A stretch of DNA of 64,000 nt from an uncultured Oscillospiraceae bacterium (lineage in GTDB: Bacteria; Bacillota; Clostridia; Oscillospirales; Acutalibacteraceae), in assembly GCA_902492455.1 (NCBI GenBank), contig CABULH010000015.1, positions 25,182 through 89,181 on the forward strand. The letters run 5' to 3'. The translations under genes and the position numbers were made by a program. Numbering within the stretch: the first letter of the stretch is position 1; each line of letters starts with the position of its first letter. This document shows positions 37,884 through 46,488 of this stretch, piece after piece. The notes under the pieces are model-generated. The model was given only the letters and a program-made list of their open reading frames with translations. It ran no database searches and had not been told where the DNA came from.

Positions 37884-37897
37884 TGTGCACGTGCACA
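37884..37897. promoter_or_regulatory. LacI-type operator before xylA
   Basis: The 14-bp palindrome TGTGCACGTGCACA shares its 12-bp core with the operator of the regulator gene and lies 22 bp before the xylA start. A possible promoter (TTGAAC at 37848, TAAATA at 37869) is weak because its spacer is only 15 bp. Confidence 0.8.
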
Positions 37898-37919
37898 AAA
37901 TGATATAGGAGGAATCATT

Positions 37920-39239
37920 GTGAAAAAAGAGTATTTCCCCGGTGTTCCCAAGATTGCTTATGAAGGTCCCAAATCTACAAATCCTATGGCGTTCCGCTAT
38001 TACAATCCCGACGAAGTTATTGCCGGAAAGCCGATGCGGGAACAGTTGAAATTTGCCCTCTCTTACTGGCATACCATGTGCGCTGAAGGTGCGGATATGT
38101 TCGGTCGGGGTACGGCGGACAAGAGCTTTGGTGCAGCTGATCCATTGGAGATGTACAAGGAAAAGGCTTATGCCGCCTTTGAGTGGATGGATAAACTGTC
38201 CATCGACTATTTTTGTTTTCATGACCGGGATATCGCCCCGGAAGCGGCCACTTTGGCCGAAACCAATGCCGGACTGGATGAGATTGCCGCTCTGCTCAAG
38301 CAACTGATGGCGGAGCATGGGAAAAAGCTGCTCTGGGGCACGGCCAATTGTTTCAATAATCCCCGGTATATGCACGGGGCGGGTACGACTTGTGAAGCAG
38401 ATGTTTTTGCTTTTGCCGCGGCGCAGATCAAAAAAGCCATCGAGATCACCACGGCCTTGGGCGGCACAGGCTATGTTTTTTGGGGTGGCCGGGAAGGCTA
38501 TGAGACGCTGCTGAATACCGATATGGGGCTGGAACTGGACAATATGGCCCGGCTGATGCGCCTGGCTGTGGATTATGCCCGTTCCATCGGTTACCAGGGA
38601 GATTTTTATATAGAGCCCAAGCCCAAGGAGCCCACCAAACATCAGTATGATTTTGACGCTTCCACGGTGTTGGCTTTTCTGCGAAAATATGATTTGGACA
38701 AGGATTTCAAGCTCAATATCGAGGCCAATCATGCTACTCTGGCGGGGCATACTTTTCAGCACGAGCTGCGGGTGGCCCGGATTAATGATGCTTTCGGCTC
38801 CATCGACGCCAACCAGGGGGATCTGCTGCTGGGCTGGGATACCGATCAATTCCCCACCAATGTTTATGAAACCACTTTGTGCATGATGGAAGTGCTGGAT
38901 GCCGGCGGTTTCACCAATGGCGGTTTGAATTTTGACGCCAAAACCCGCCGCTCTTCCTGGCAGCCGGAGGATATCGCCCATGCCTATATTGCGGGAATGG
39001 ACGCCTTCGCTCTGGGACTGCGCAAGGCGGTGGCAATCCGGGAGGACGGCCGGCTCAACGCCTTTGTGCAGGATCGTTATGCCAGCTTTGCCACGGGTAT
39101 CGGCGCGGATATCGTTGCCGGCCGGGCTACAATGGAGCAGCTGGAAAAATATGCGTTGGAAAAAGGGGATGTGCAGGCCGCGGGAAGCGGACGGCAGGAA
39201 TACCTGGAAAATCTGCTCAACAGCCTGCTGTTCGGTTAA
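37920..39239 (+). CDS. xylA: xylose isomerase
   Basis: The 439-residue protein is a class II xylose isomerase, converting D-xylose to D-xylulose. The catalytic histidine is in CFHDRDIAPE (about residue 100), and metal ligands are in EPKPKEPTKHQYDFD (about 231) and IEANHATLAGHTFQHE. The start is GTG 37920 after AGGAGG. The gene follows the regulator by 107 bp and is followed 13 bp later by xylB, forming a compact xylose operon. Confidence 0.97.
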   Translation: MKKEYFPGVPKIAYEGPKSTNPMAFRYYNPDEVIAGKPMREQLKFALSYWHTMCAEGADMFGRGTADKSFGAADPLEMYKEKAYAAFEWMDKLSIDYFCFHDRDIAPEAATLAETNAGLDEIAALLKQLMAEHGKKLLWGTANCFNNPRYMHGAGTTCEADVFAFAAAQIKKAIEITTALGGTGYVFWGGREGYETLLNTDMGLELDNMARLMRLAVDYARSIGYQGDFYIEPKPKEPTKHQYDFDASTVLAFLRKYDLDKDFKLNIEANHATLAGHTFQHELRVARINDAFGSIDANQGDLLLGWDTDQFPTNVYETTLCMMEVLDAGGFTNGGLNFDAKTRRSSWQPEDIAHAYIAGMDAFALGLRKAVAIREDGRLNAFVQDRYASFATGIGADIVAGRATMEQLEKYALEKGDVQAAGSGRQEYLENLLNSLLFG

Positions 39240-39252
39240 GGAGGAGAAGAGC

Positions 39253-40782
39253 ATGAAGCTTCTGCTGGGAATTGACCTGGGAACCTCCGCCACCAAGACG
39301 GTGCTGTTTGACGAGGAATGCCGGGTAGTGGCCTCGGCCTCACGGGAATATCCTCTGTATCAGCCGCGCAACGGCTGGGCGGAGCAGGATCCAGAGGACT
39401 GGTGGCTGGCGGCAAAAGATACCATCCGGCAGGTAATGGAATCCGCCGGTGTGGCGGCTGGGGATATCGCGGGAATCGGTATCTCGGGCCAGATGCACGG
39501 GCTGGTGATGCTGGATAGGGAGGGACGAGTCCTTCGACGGGCTATCCTGTGGTGCGATCAGCGCACTGGAGCTCAGTGTGAGCAAATCACCCAACTGGTA
39601 GGAGCCGACCGGCTGATTGCGGTTACAGCCAATCCGGCCCTGACCGGATTTACCGCTTCTAAAATCCTGTGGGTACGGGAACATGAGCCGGAGATCTATG
39701 CTCGCTGTGCGCATATTTTGCTGCCTAAGGATTATCTCCGTTACAGGCTGACAGGGGAATTTGCCACCGAGGTGTCCGATGCCTCGGGAATGCAGCTGCT
39801 GGATGTGCCTCATCGCTGTTGGAGCGAGGAGATTCTGCAAAAGCTGGATATCAACCCCGTCCTGCTGGCCAAGGTGTACGAATCCCCCGAAATTACCGGT
39901 GAAGTGACAAAGGAAGCGGCGGCGGACACCGGTCTGCGGCCCGGTACACCGGTAGTTGGCGGCGCCGGAGACAATGCGGCTGCTGCGGTGGGCACCGGAG
40001 TGGTGACAGAAGGAAACGCCTTTACTACTCTGGGTACCAGCGGTGTGGTATATGCTCATACCGACCATCCGGCTATTGATCCGCAGGGCAGGGTACACAC
40101 CTTCTGCTGTGCAGTACCCGGCAGCTGGCACGTCATGGGCGTAACCCAGGCGGCGGGTTTATCGCTGAAATGGCTGCGGGACACCATGTTTCTTGATGCG
40201 GTGCGCACGGCGGAGGGGATGAGGGTTGATCCCTATGTGCTGATGGATCGGCAGGCAGCCCGGGTACCCATCGGCAGCAACCGGCTGCTGTATCTGCCTT
40301 ATCTGATGGGGGAGCGCACTCCTCATTTGGATCCAGACTGCCGGGGAGCCTTCATTGGCTTATCGGCCATGCACACCCGGTACGATATGCTGCGGGCGGT
40401 GATGGAAGGAGTGGTCTTCTCCCAGCGGGACAGCCTGGAGGTGCTGCGGGAGATGGGGGTGAATCCCCAGACGATGTTGGCTTGCGGCGGCGGCGGACGC
40501 AGTCCCTTATGGCGTCAGATGCTGGCGGATGTTTACGGTTGTCCGGTGGCCACCACGGTGTCCCAAGAGGGGCCGGCACTGGGAGTGGCGATCTTGGCCG
40601 GCGTAGGCGCGGGATTGTATCCCAGCGTGCAGGAGGCTTGCCGAAGGTTTGTCCGCATCAATCCGGCACAGGAGCCATCGGCGGAGAGCAGCCGGGAATA
40701 TGAGCGGTATTATCAGCTTTACCGTCGGCTGTATCCTGCGCTGAAGGATAGTTATAAGGCTTTGGCGGAATTGGGAGAATAA
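39253..40782 (+). CDS. xylB: xylulokinase
   Basis: The 509-residue FGGY-family kinase phosphorylates xylulose to xylulose 5-phosphate. It begins with the nucleotide-binding GIDLGTSATKT, has ISGQMHGLV and the catalytic aspartate region GGAGDNAAAAVG, and the second phosphate loop TTLGTSGVVY. ATG 39253 follows GGAGGAGAAG; an in-frame start much further upstream lies inside xylA and is rejected. A strong terminator overlaps its end. Confidence 0.96.
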   Translation: MKLLLGIDLGTSATKTVLFDEECRVVASASREYPLYQPRNGWAEQDPEDWWLAAKDTIRQVMESAGVAAGDIAGIGISGQMHGLVMLDREGRVLRRAILWCDQRTGAQCEQITQLVGADRLIAVTANPALTGFTASKILWVREHEPEIYARCAHILLPKDYLRYRLTGEFATEVSDASGMQLLDVPHRCWSEEILQKLDINPVLLAKVYESPEITGEVTKEAAADTGLRPGTPVVGGAGDNAAAAVGTGVVTEGNAFTTLGTSGVVYAHTDHPAIDPQGRVHTFCCAVPGSWHVMGVTQAAGLSLKWLRDTMFLDAVRTAEGMRVDPYVLMDRQAARVPIGSNRLLYLPYLMGERTPHLDPDCRGAFIGLSAMHTRYDMLRAVMEGVVFSQRDSLEVLREMGVNPQTMLACGGGGRSPLWRQMLADVYGCPVATTVSQEGPALGVAILAGVGAGLYPSVQEACRRFVRINPAQEPSAESSREYERYYQLYRRLYPALKDSYKALAELGE

Positions 40783-40830
40783 AAAGCAGGAGATGAATGC
40801 GTTTATGACGTATTCATCTCCTGCTTTTTT
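40781..40830. terminator. bidirectional terminator between xylB and dcd
   Basis: A long stem (AAAAAGCAGGAGATGAATGCG with an almost complete complement) is bounded by an A run on one side and a T run on the other. It ends both xylB and the convergent dcd. Confidence 0.92.
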
Positions 40831-40844
40831 AACTGTAAGAAAAA

Positions 40845-41381
40845 TTATTTAATATCTTCATCCATATAAACACGGGACCCGGTTGCACCTTTTTGTCCTT
40901 GATATTTCCCCATATAAGGCTGTAAAGCGGTATCGTCCATTTCTGCAAAAACTAGCTGTCCGATCCTGCGCCCAGCTTTTAATTCTATTGCGCAACGGTT
41001 GGCATTAAATAGTTCCAATGTGATTTCGCCTTCAAATCCGGGGTCAACCCAACCGGCATTTTGAATAAACAGTCCCAATCTGCCTAAAGAACTTCGACCT
41101 TCGACAAAGGCAGTCAAATTATCTGGCAGGCTGACATATTCCATCGTAGTTGCCAGAACAAATTGTCCCGGTAATAGGATATAGGTATCTGTCTTAATGG
41201 TTTTGTATTCTATTTTATCTTCTAGGGTGATGATGCCGCTTGACATATCCTCAACGATACTGAATGTGTTACCAAGTCGAATATCGATACTTGCTGGTTG
41301 TATCTGATTGTTTTCTAGTTGGGAAATGCCTAAGGCATGACTATCAAGCAGTTTCACTAAGGTTTTATCCGAAATAATCAT
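40845..41381 (-). CDS. dcd: dCTP deaminase
   Basis: The 178-residue protein has the deaminase motif VEGRSSLGRLGLFIQNAGWV and the trailing QKGATGSRVY of the Dcd/dUTPase trimer family. It deaminates dCTP to dUTP; a bifunctional form that also makes dUMP cannot be excluded. ATG 41381 follows AAAGGGG. A longer reading frame upstream would extend into a hairpin-rich region and is not credible. A TATAAT box on the minus strand at 41620-41615 would give a leader of about 230 nt. Confidence 0.92.
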   Translation of the reverse strand: MIISDKTLVKLLDSHALGISQLENNQIQPASIDIRLGNTFSIVEDMSSGIITLEDKIEYKTIKTDTYILLPGQFVLATTMEYVSLPDNLTAFVEGRSSLGRLGLFIQNAGWVDPGFEGEITLELFNANRCAIELKAGRRIGQLVFAEMDDTALQPYMGKYQGQKGATGSRVYMDEDIK

Positions 41382-41495
41382 GAATGTTATCCCCTTTCTA
41401 CTTGATGGAGAACCGGATAGTAAACGATCGACTTTAGGCAATCCGGAACATAGTCGTGCTGAAATAGTAGGCTGCTTTTTTATACCACAAAGCGG

Positions 41496-41606
41496 CGCGC
41501 GAAGCGCGGAGCCCACATTGATCCGAAACGGCATTGACCGTTTCGGAGTGGTTCAATGTTCTCTCAGCCGTCCAAAGCCTTGCATAGCATGGCTTTGGAA
41601 TACGGC
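41496..41606 (-). repeat. cluster of three hairpins upstream of dcd
   Basis: Three inverted repeats lie within 111 bp. CGCGC-gaa-GCGCG is at 41496-41508. A stem CCGAAACGG with a 6-nt loop (41523-41546) lies inside outer arms ACATTGA and TCAATGT (41515-41559). CCAAAGCC with GGCTTTGG (41572-41598) is flanked by GCCGT and ACGGC (41567-41606). No T run follows, so they are not ordinary terminators. They may be a structured leader or a dispersed palindromic repeat. Confidence 0.6.
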
Positions 41607-41706
41607 GTGAGGTTATTATACCATGACGGGGAGTAATTTTCTACTTTTAATGCTCTAATAAAAGAAGTTTTTTGATACTTTGTATTCATCGATATTCATA
41701 GCTGCT

Positions 41707-41735
41707 TTTACAACAATAAGGACATGTGCTATACT
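41707..41735 (+). promoter_or_regulatory. sigma-A promoter of the AraC-GyrI gene
   Basis: TTTACA (41707-41712), a 17-bp spacer and TATACT (41730-41735). Confidence 0.7.
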
Positions 41736-41833
41736 AATTCTGCGCGGCTCATTCCGAAGAATAGGCCATTCCGCAATAAAGGTCGAGAAAAAGCAGTGCC
41801 TGTTGATGTAGACTCCTGAAGGAGGCGGAGGAA

Positions 41834-42748
41834 ATGGAAGACTGGGAAAAAATCCACGCGGTTAATCGTATGCAGGAGTACATTGAGGCGCACATCCATG
41901 AAGAAATCACCCTGCAGGAATTGAGTGCTGCGGCGGGATACAGTCCTTACCACGCTTTGCGGGTTTTCAAGGAACTGACCGACCAGACCCCCTTTGCCTT
42001 TATTCGTGCCATTCGGCTAACGAAAGCAGTGGAAGCGCTGCGGGATCCCAACCAAAGGATCGTGAATATTGCCCTTGGCGCCGGATTCGATTCCCACGAC
42101 GGCTTCACCAGAGCCTTCTCCAAACGTTTTGGTCTGACCCCTCAAAGATATCGACAGGAAACCCCGGCGATTTTTTGCTTCACCTATACGCCGATTGCTT
42201 ATTATTACGAACATGTAAAAAATGGGAGGAATTGCAGAATGGAGAAAAGAAGGGTGCCCTCTACCGTAACGGCTACCGTTATAGAACGTCCGGCGAGAAA
42301 GCTCGTGCTTTTGCGTTCCAAGCAGGCGATGGATTATTTTTCTTTCTGTGAGGAGGTTGGCTGCGAATGGCATGGACTTCTGGACAGTATCCCGGAGAAA
42401 CTGGATCCGCCCGCCCTGCTTACCTTGCCGGCTCATTTGAAAAAAGAAGGAACCTCGGCCACAGCCTGCGGCGTGGAAGTTCCTTTTGACTACAACAAGC
42501 CGCTGCCGGAGGGCTATGAGATGCTGGACTTGCCTCCTTGCAAAATGCTGGTTTTTCAGGGAATGCCTTATGAGGATGAAGGGGATTTTGGGGAGGCGCT
42601 TGGAATTGTTTTTGAGGCGATAGAAAACTATCAGCCGGAACGGTATGGATATCGGTATGCAGATGATGTAGCGCCTCGTTTTAATTTCGGTTCCTCTGCG
42701 GAAAATGGCGCCAAAATGGCCGTACCGGTGATGAGCTTGGACGATTAG
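41834..42748 (+). CDS. AraC family regulator with GyrI-like effector-binding domain
   Basis: The 304-residue protein starts with the AraC double helix-turn-helix (residues 10-110: ITLQELSAAAGYSPYHALRVF and IVNIALGAGFDSHDGFTRAF) and continues with a GyrI-like domain (about 145-300, with CGVEVPFDYNKPLPEGYEML). This is the Rob/BltR-like plan in which the C-terminal domain binds hydrophobic effectors. ATG 41834 follows GAAGGAGGCGGAGG. Neither neighbour is an obvious target. Confidence 0.87.
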   Translation: MEDWEKIHAVNRMQEYIEAHIHEEITLQELSAAAGYSPYHALRVFKELTDQTPFAFIRAIRLTKAVEALRDPNQRIVNIALGAGFDSHDGFTRAFSKRFGLTPQRYRQETPAIFCFTYTPIAYYYEHVKNGRNCRMEKRRVPSTVTATVIERPARKLVLLRSKQAMDYFSFCEEVGCEWHGLLDSIPEKLDPPALLTLPAHLKKEGTSATACGVEVPFDYNKPLPEGYEMLDLPPCKMLVFQGMPYEDEGDFGEALGIVFEAIENYQPERYGYRYADDVAPRFNFGSSAENGAKMAVPVMSLDD

Positions 42749-42854
42749 ATTAATTGGGGACGTTCGTATCTTTCAAAACGGTGGCCCGGGCGGCATAACG
42801 CAGAGAGCGCCCGTTGTCTGCTCATTGAATAGATAGGACAAGGGAGAAAGAATA

Positions 42855-43520
42855 ATGAAACTGTATGTTCAGCAGATGATGGATTGGAACTGCTATGCAT
42901 TCTGCGCCGAGAATGCAGAGCAAGCATACTGGGATTATTTTAAAAACGAATTGTGGTGGCAGGTGGGAAATCACTTCATCAAAACCTACGACAATGTGCA
43001 GGGTTTTTCGTATTGCGCGGAAAATTTCGCCAAGTATGGAGAAACAGCCATTCAGCAGCAACTGAAAATCATACCGGCGCCCTGGGAAAAGGCCCTGAAC
43101 TTTTTGGTGCCCGAAATGAAAAAGCTGGGGGTCGATTGGTATGTTCATGGAAGCGCGGCGATGGCGCTTTGGGGAATCGCCGTCGAGCCGAAAGATCTGA
43201 ATGTTATTGTGCCGAATTACTCCGATTATGAGAAGGTCAGGGATCATTTTTTCTCATTGGCGATAAGGCCTTTTGAACGCTGCGAGAATTGGCTGATGAG
43301 CGGGCTGGGGGATATTTTCGTGGAAGCCACCATCGGGTTTGCGTTTTGCAATCAGGAGCTGGAGCCGTATGATCTGAGCAAATTGAAAAAAATCGTTTAT
43401 AAGGGAGAGGAGGTGTATATTTCCAGTCTGGAAATGCTGAAGCAGGATAACGAACACTTTCATCGGTCGGATAGAGTGCAAAAGATAGTCGAATGCATGG
43501 AGAGAAGCAGAACGCGATAA
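42855..43520 (+). CDS. nucleotidyltransferase-like protein
   Basis: The 221-residue protein has a central YVHGSAAMALWGI followed by KDLNVIV, which resembles the glycine-serine and metal-binding strands of AbiEii/MNT-type nucleotidyltransferases. The usual second aspartate of the DxD motif is asparagine here, so catalysis is doubtful. The N-terminal part is rich in Trp, Tyr and Phe and not recognised. ATG 42855 follows AAGGGAGAAAG. It may be co-transcribed with the preceding AraC-GyrI regulator (106 bp, no terminator between). A toxin or antitoxin role is possible but no partner is seen. Confidence 0.5.
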   Translation: MKLYVQQMMDWNCYAFCAENAEQAYWDYFKNELWWQVGNHFIKTYDNVQGFSYCAENFAKYGETAIQQQLKIIPAPWEKALNFLVPEMKKLGVDWYVHGSAAMALWGIAVEPKDLNVIVPNYSDYEKVRDHFFSLAIRPFERCENWLMSGLGDIFVEATIGFAFCNQELEPYDLSKLKKIVYKGEEVYISSLEMLKQDNEHFHRSDRVQKIVECMERSRTR

Positions 43521-43554
43521 GATTTTGCGAAAGGTGGAATATCCCGCCAGAATC

Positions 43555-43598
43555 GAACGAAGTCCCCGGAGAATTTATTTCTCCGGGGACTTCGTTTA
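43555..43598. terminator. bidirectional terminator
   Basis: A perfect 18-bp stem (arms 43555-43572 and 43578-43595, 5-nt loop) separates two convergent genes. Confidence 0.9.
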
Positions 43599-43808
43599 TT
43601 GCAGGGACGGATCCTCAGGACTCTCTGAAGAGTTAGGGATCTTTCTCATATCATGTACCTCATTGGCGATATGCATCAGCAAACGATTGATGTTTTCCAA
43701 ACTGGCGCGTATTCGATTGAGGGTGAGGAAGAGCCAGACCACTAGTATCACAGCCAGTACCGTAGCGGCTGCGATAAACAAGCCGGTGAAAACAGAAGCT
43801 ATTGGCAT
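43596..43808 (-). CDS. small single-pass membrane protein
   Basis: The 70-residue protein has one membrane helix (about residues 7-30) and a polar helical tail with HIANEVHDMRKIPN. No family is recognised. Reality is supported by ATG 43808 after AAAGGGG, a promoter just upstream, and a strong terminator at its end. It is transcribed alone. Confidence 0.65.
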   Translation of the reverse strand: MPIASVFTGLFIAAATVLAVILVVWLFLTLNRIRASLENINRLLMHIANEVHDMRKIPNSSESPEDPSLQ

Positions 43809-43847
43809 TGCTCACGCCCCTTTCTATGGATTGGGGATTCTACATTT

Positions 43848-43876
43848 AGTTTATCGCTTTTTCGCCATTCAGTCAA
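43848..43876 (-). promoter_or_regulatory. promoter of the small membrane protein gene
   Basis: On the minus strand TTGACT (43876-43871), a 17-bp spacer and TAAACT (43853-43848). Confidence 0.65.
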
Positions 43877-43893
43877 CGTTTCTTATTTGACCG

Positions 43894-46449
43894 TCACTTT
43901 TTACTTTTCTTAGCGATTGGATTATGTTCCGAGGGCGCCAGCGCCCCTTCTGGCTGAATTACGCCATCCCGAATCAAGCGTACAAAGATGGGAACCAGCT
44001 CCGGGTCAAATTGCCGGCCGGCCTCTTCCTCCAGGATAGACAATGCCTTTTCTGTGGGATAAGGTTGCTTATAGGCGCGTTTGGAAACCATGGCGTCAAA
44101 GGAATCCGCTATGCAGAGAACCCGAGCGCCAAGGGGGATATCCTGTCCAGCGATGCGGCGGGGATATCCACGGCCGTCCCAACGCTCATGATGTCCGATA
44201 ACTGCGGGAATTACATAATCCAGCGATGGCAGATGGCGGATGATCCCAATGGAATTCTCCACATGAGACTGCATGATCTCGTATTCCGATGGAGTCAATC
44301 GCCCCGGTTTGTTGAGAATGTGCTCCGGAATACCGATTTTACCAATATCGTGGAGCAGCGCGGCTTCTCTGATCATCTCCACATGGTCGCTGTTCAGATT
44401 GCATGCTTTTGCTAGTGCGGTGGCATAATAGGCGACATTCTCTGAATGACTGAAGGTGTAGTGATCCTTGGTATCAATGGCGGCAGTAAGCGCATAGATG
44501 GTATTTTCGTATTCAGAATAGATGCTGCTTCTATCCGACGGCATCGGTTTGGAATCGGATACCTCAGCCGAGTAGCTGCCGTTGGTATATGCCATAATGG
44601 CGTTTTTGCCGTGGCGCTTGACATGATAAACCGCCATATCCGCATTATCGATCAGTTCTTTCACCGTAGCGGCGGCATAAGGAAGAGAGCAGACGCCGCC
44701 GCTGACTGTCAGCATTTTCAGCGCATAGTCGGTGGTGGATTTATTCATATTCAGTATCTGCGCCCGAATAGATTCCGCCAGAGCCTTGGCGCTGAGCATA
44801 TCGTAATCCGGCAGAATGATGGCAAATTCCTTTCCGCTGTAGCGGGCCACCTGACCATGATCGCCGACGCTGGCCCGGATAATCCGTGCTACCCTCTGCA
44901 GGGCCAGATCGCCCTCTTTGTTGCCGTATAGCTGATTATATAATTTGAAATCATCCAGATTCAGAATAATCAGGGAAAGGGACTGACCGGGGGCTGTCTC
45001 GTAGATCGCCTGCAATTCTTCATGGAAGTATTTACGATTTAGCAAGCCGGTCAGTTCATCGGTACGGGCTTCCAGGTAAGCCCGTTCGTACAAACTGGAG
45101 TTTTTTACGGCAATCGTAGCGATGGAATCCACCGAGGAGAGAAAATTGATATCCCCGTAGGTATAATGATGATTTTTGGTTTTGGGAGAGAGCATTACCA
45201 GACCGATTAGCGCATCCTGATCCTTCAGCGGAGCGATACATTCCACACCCAATTCTTCCAATTGGCGCTTTTCCTCTTCCCACATGGATTTGTAGGTGAT
45301 GGTAAGGCGGAATTCGCTCATCAGCAGGCTGTCCTCATGATTCCGGAACCATTGCACCAGAGGATGATCCGGACGCAGACAGAAGGTGCGTTTGTCCAGC
45401 GGGCTGCTGCTGCGTGCGATGGTATAGAAATTCGTGGCGGGATCAATGACAAAGATATAAATTCGCTTGACGGGGATTGTTTTTTCAATCACTGTCAGGG
45501 TTTCTGAGAGAATTTCGTCAATCCGCAGACTTTTGGAAGCAGCCAGACTGAATTCCTTCAGATTCTCCGCATGGATGATCTCTTCCTTGACAAACACATT
45601 GTCGATAAACCGCTTCATAATGCAGTAGATCAAACAGGTACAGATCGTAAATGTCAGGGCGATCAGCAGAGTATCATAATCGGCCAATGCGGTGAGGTGA
45701 TTGCGGATAAAGGAGGCCATGGGATCCAGCAGATTGATGAAGATAATCACCGACATCCCAGCCGACAGGGCGTAACAGCTTCCGCGGGAGGCCAGCAAGG
45801 TCAGCTTGAACAGCCGCCGACGGTAAAGGGCATAGAACATGCAGAGCGCAAAGAGCACACCAGCGATAATGTCCACGGGAATACCGGCGAAGGCAGGAAT
45901 GACAAAGGCGATATGGCCGATGAACATGATGACGATGCCTACGATAATGGGAGAGAGACGCTTGCGGGAAACAGGATTTTTCTTTACTTCTCCCAGCAGC
46001 AGGGAAAACATGTGAGCAATGATGGCCGTGCAGAAGATAAACAGAAAAACCACCGGCCAACGGACGGTGTAGGTAAAGGTGACGCCTTCCTTCACCGGCG
46101 GAGCTAAGAAAAAGCCGGTGCACCAGTTGATCACATCGATGATCAGCATAATCGTGAACCAGAACACCTTATATATCCGTTTCTTGCAGTCTACATAGGC
46201 GTAAGCGAAGTTGAAAAGGGCGTAGCCTAGAATCAGCAGACCAAAGATGGAAACATGGTACCAGAAGGCAATAGAAGGCCACAGCTCCATGCGCATCAGC
46301 AGGGAGCCGCCGGTCCAGAAAATCATGGCGGTCAGTACCAGCAGGAAAGCGTTGATCATGCGGCTTTTTTGAGCTGCCACCATGGTCATGAAGAGGAAGG
46401 CATAGCAGAACAGCGCAATAACCGATATAAAGGTAAACGATGTAGTCAT
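43894..46449 (-). CDS. membrane GAF-GGDEF-HD-GYP cyclic-nucleotide signalling protein
   Basis: The 851-residue protein has about eight N-terminal membrane helices (residues 1-290, resembling histidine-kinase N-terminal 7TM sensors), a GAF domain (about 300-455), a GGDEF domain (from RTDELTGLLNRKYF, about 461) and an HD-GYP domain (LLHDIGKIG about 697, HHERWDGRGYP about 753). The GGDEF signature reads SGKEF, so cyclase activity is probably lost. The HD-GYP residues are intact and should degrade cyclic di-GMP or a related dinucleotide. ATG 46449 follows GAGGAGGTGAAGG. It is the last gene of a three-gene operon. Confidence 0.9.
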   Translation of the reverse strand: MTTSFTFISVIALFCYAFLFMTMVAAQKSRMINAFLLVLTAMIFWTGGSLLMRMELWPSIAFWYHVSIFGLLILGYALFNFAYAYVDCKKRIYKVFWFTIMLIIDVINWCTGFFLAPPVKEGVTFTYTVRWPVVFLFIFCTAIIAHMFSLLLGEVKKNPVSRKRLSPIIVGIVIMFIGHIAFVIPAFAGIPVDIIAGVLFALCMFYALYRRRLFKLTLLASRGSCYALSAGMSVIIFINLLDPMASFIRNHLTALADYDTLLIALTFTICTCLIYCIMKRFIDNVFVKEEIIHAENLKEFSLAASKSLRIDEILSETLTVIEKTIPVKRIYIFVIDPATNFYTIARSSSPLDKRTFCLRPDHPLVQWFRNHEDSLLMSEFRLTITYKSMWEEEKRQLEELGVECIAPLKDQDALIGLVMLSPKTKNHHYTYGDINFLSSVDSIATIAVKNSSLYERAYLEARTDELTGLLNRKYFHEELQAIYETAPGQSLSLIILNLDDFKLYNQLYGNKEGDLALQRVARIIRASVGDHGQVARYSGKEFAIILPDYDMLSAKALAESIRAQILNMNKSTTDYALKMLTVSGGVCSLPYAAATVKELIDNADMAVYHVKRHGKNAIMAYTNGSYSAEVSDSKPMPSDRSSIYSEYENTIYALTAAIDTKDHYTFSHSENVAYYATALAKACNLNSDHVEMIREAALLHDIGKIGIPEHILNKPGRLTPSEYEIMQSHVENSIGIIRHLPSLDYVIPAVIGHHERWDGRGYPRRIAGQDIPLGARVLCIADSFDAMVSKRAYKQPYPTEKALSILEEEAGRQFDPELVPIFVRLIRDGVIQPEGALAPSEHNPIAKKSKK

Positions 46450-46488
46450 GCAGCCTTCACCTCCTCTTCCTTTGCATTCCCGCGGGGA

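Noticed and set aside
37773..39296. Minus-strand open frame of 507 codons
   Set aside because: Antisense to xylA, an unmistakable gene.
41380..41534. Extension of dcd 51 codons further upstream
   Set aside because: The extra residues come from the hairpin region, while ATG 41381 has a good AAAGGGG site and gives the normal Dcd length.
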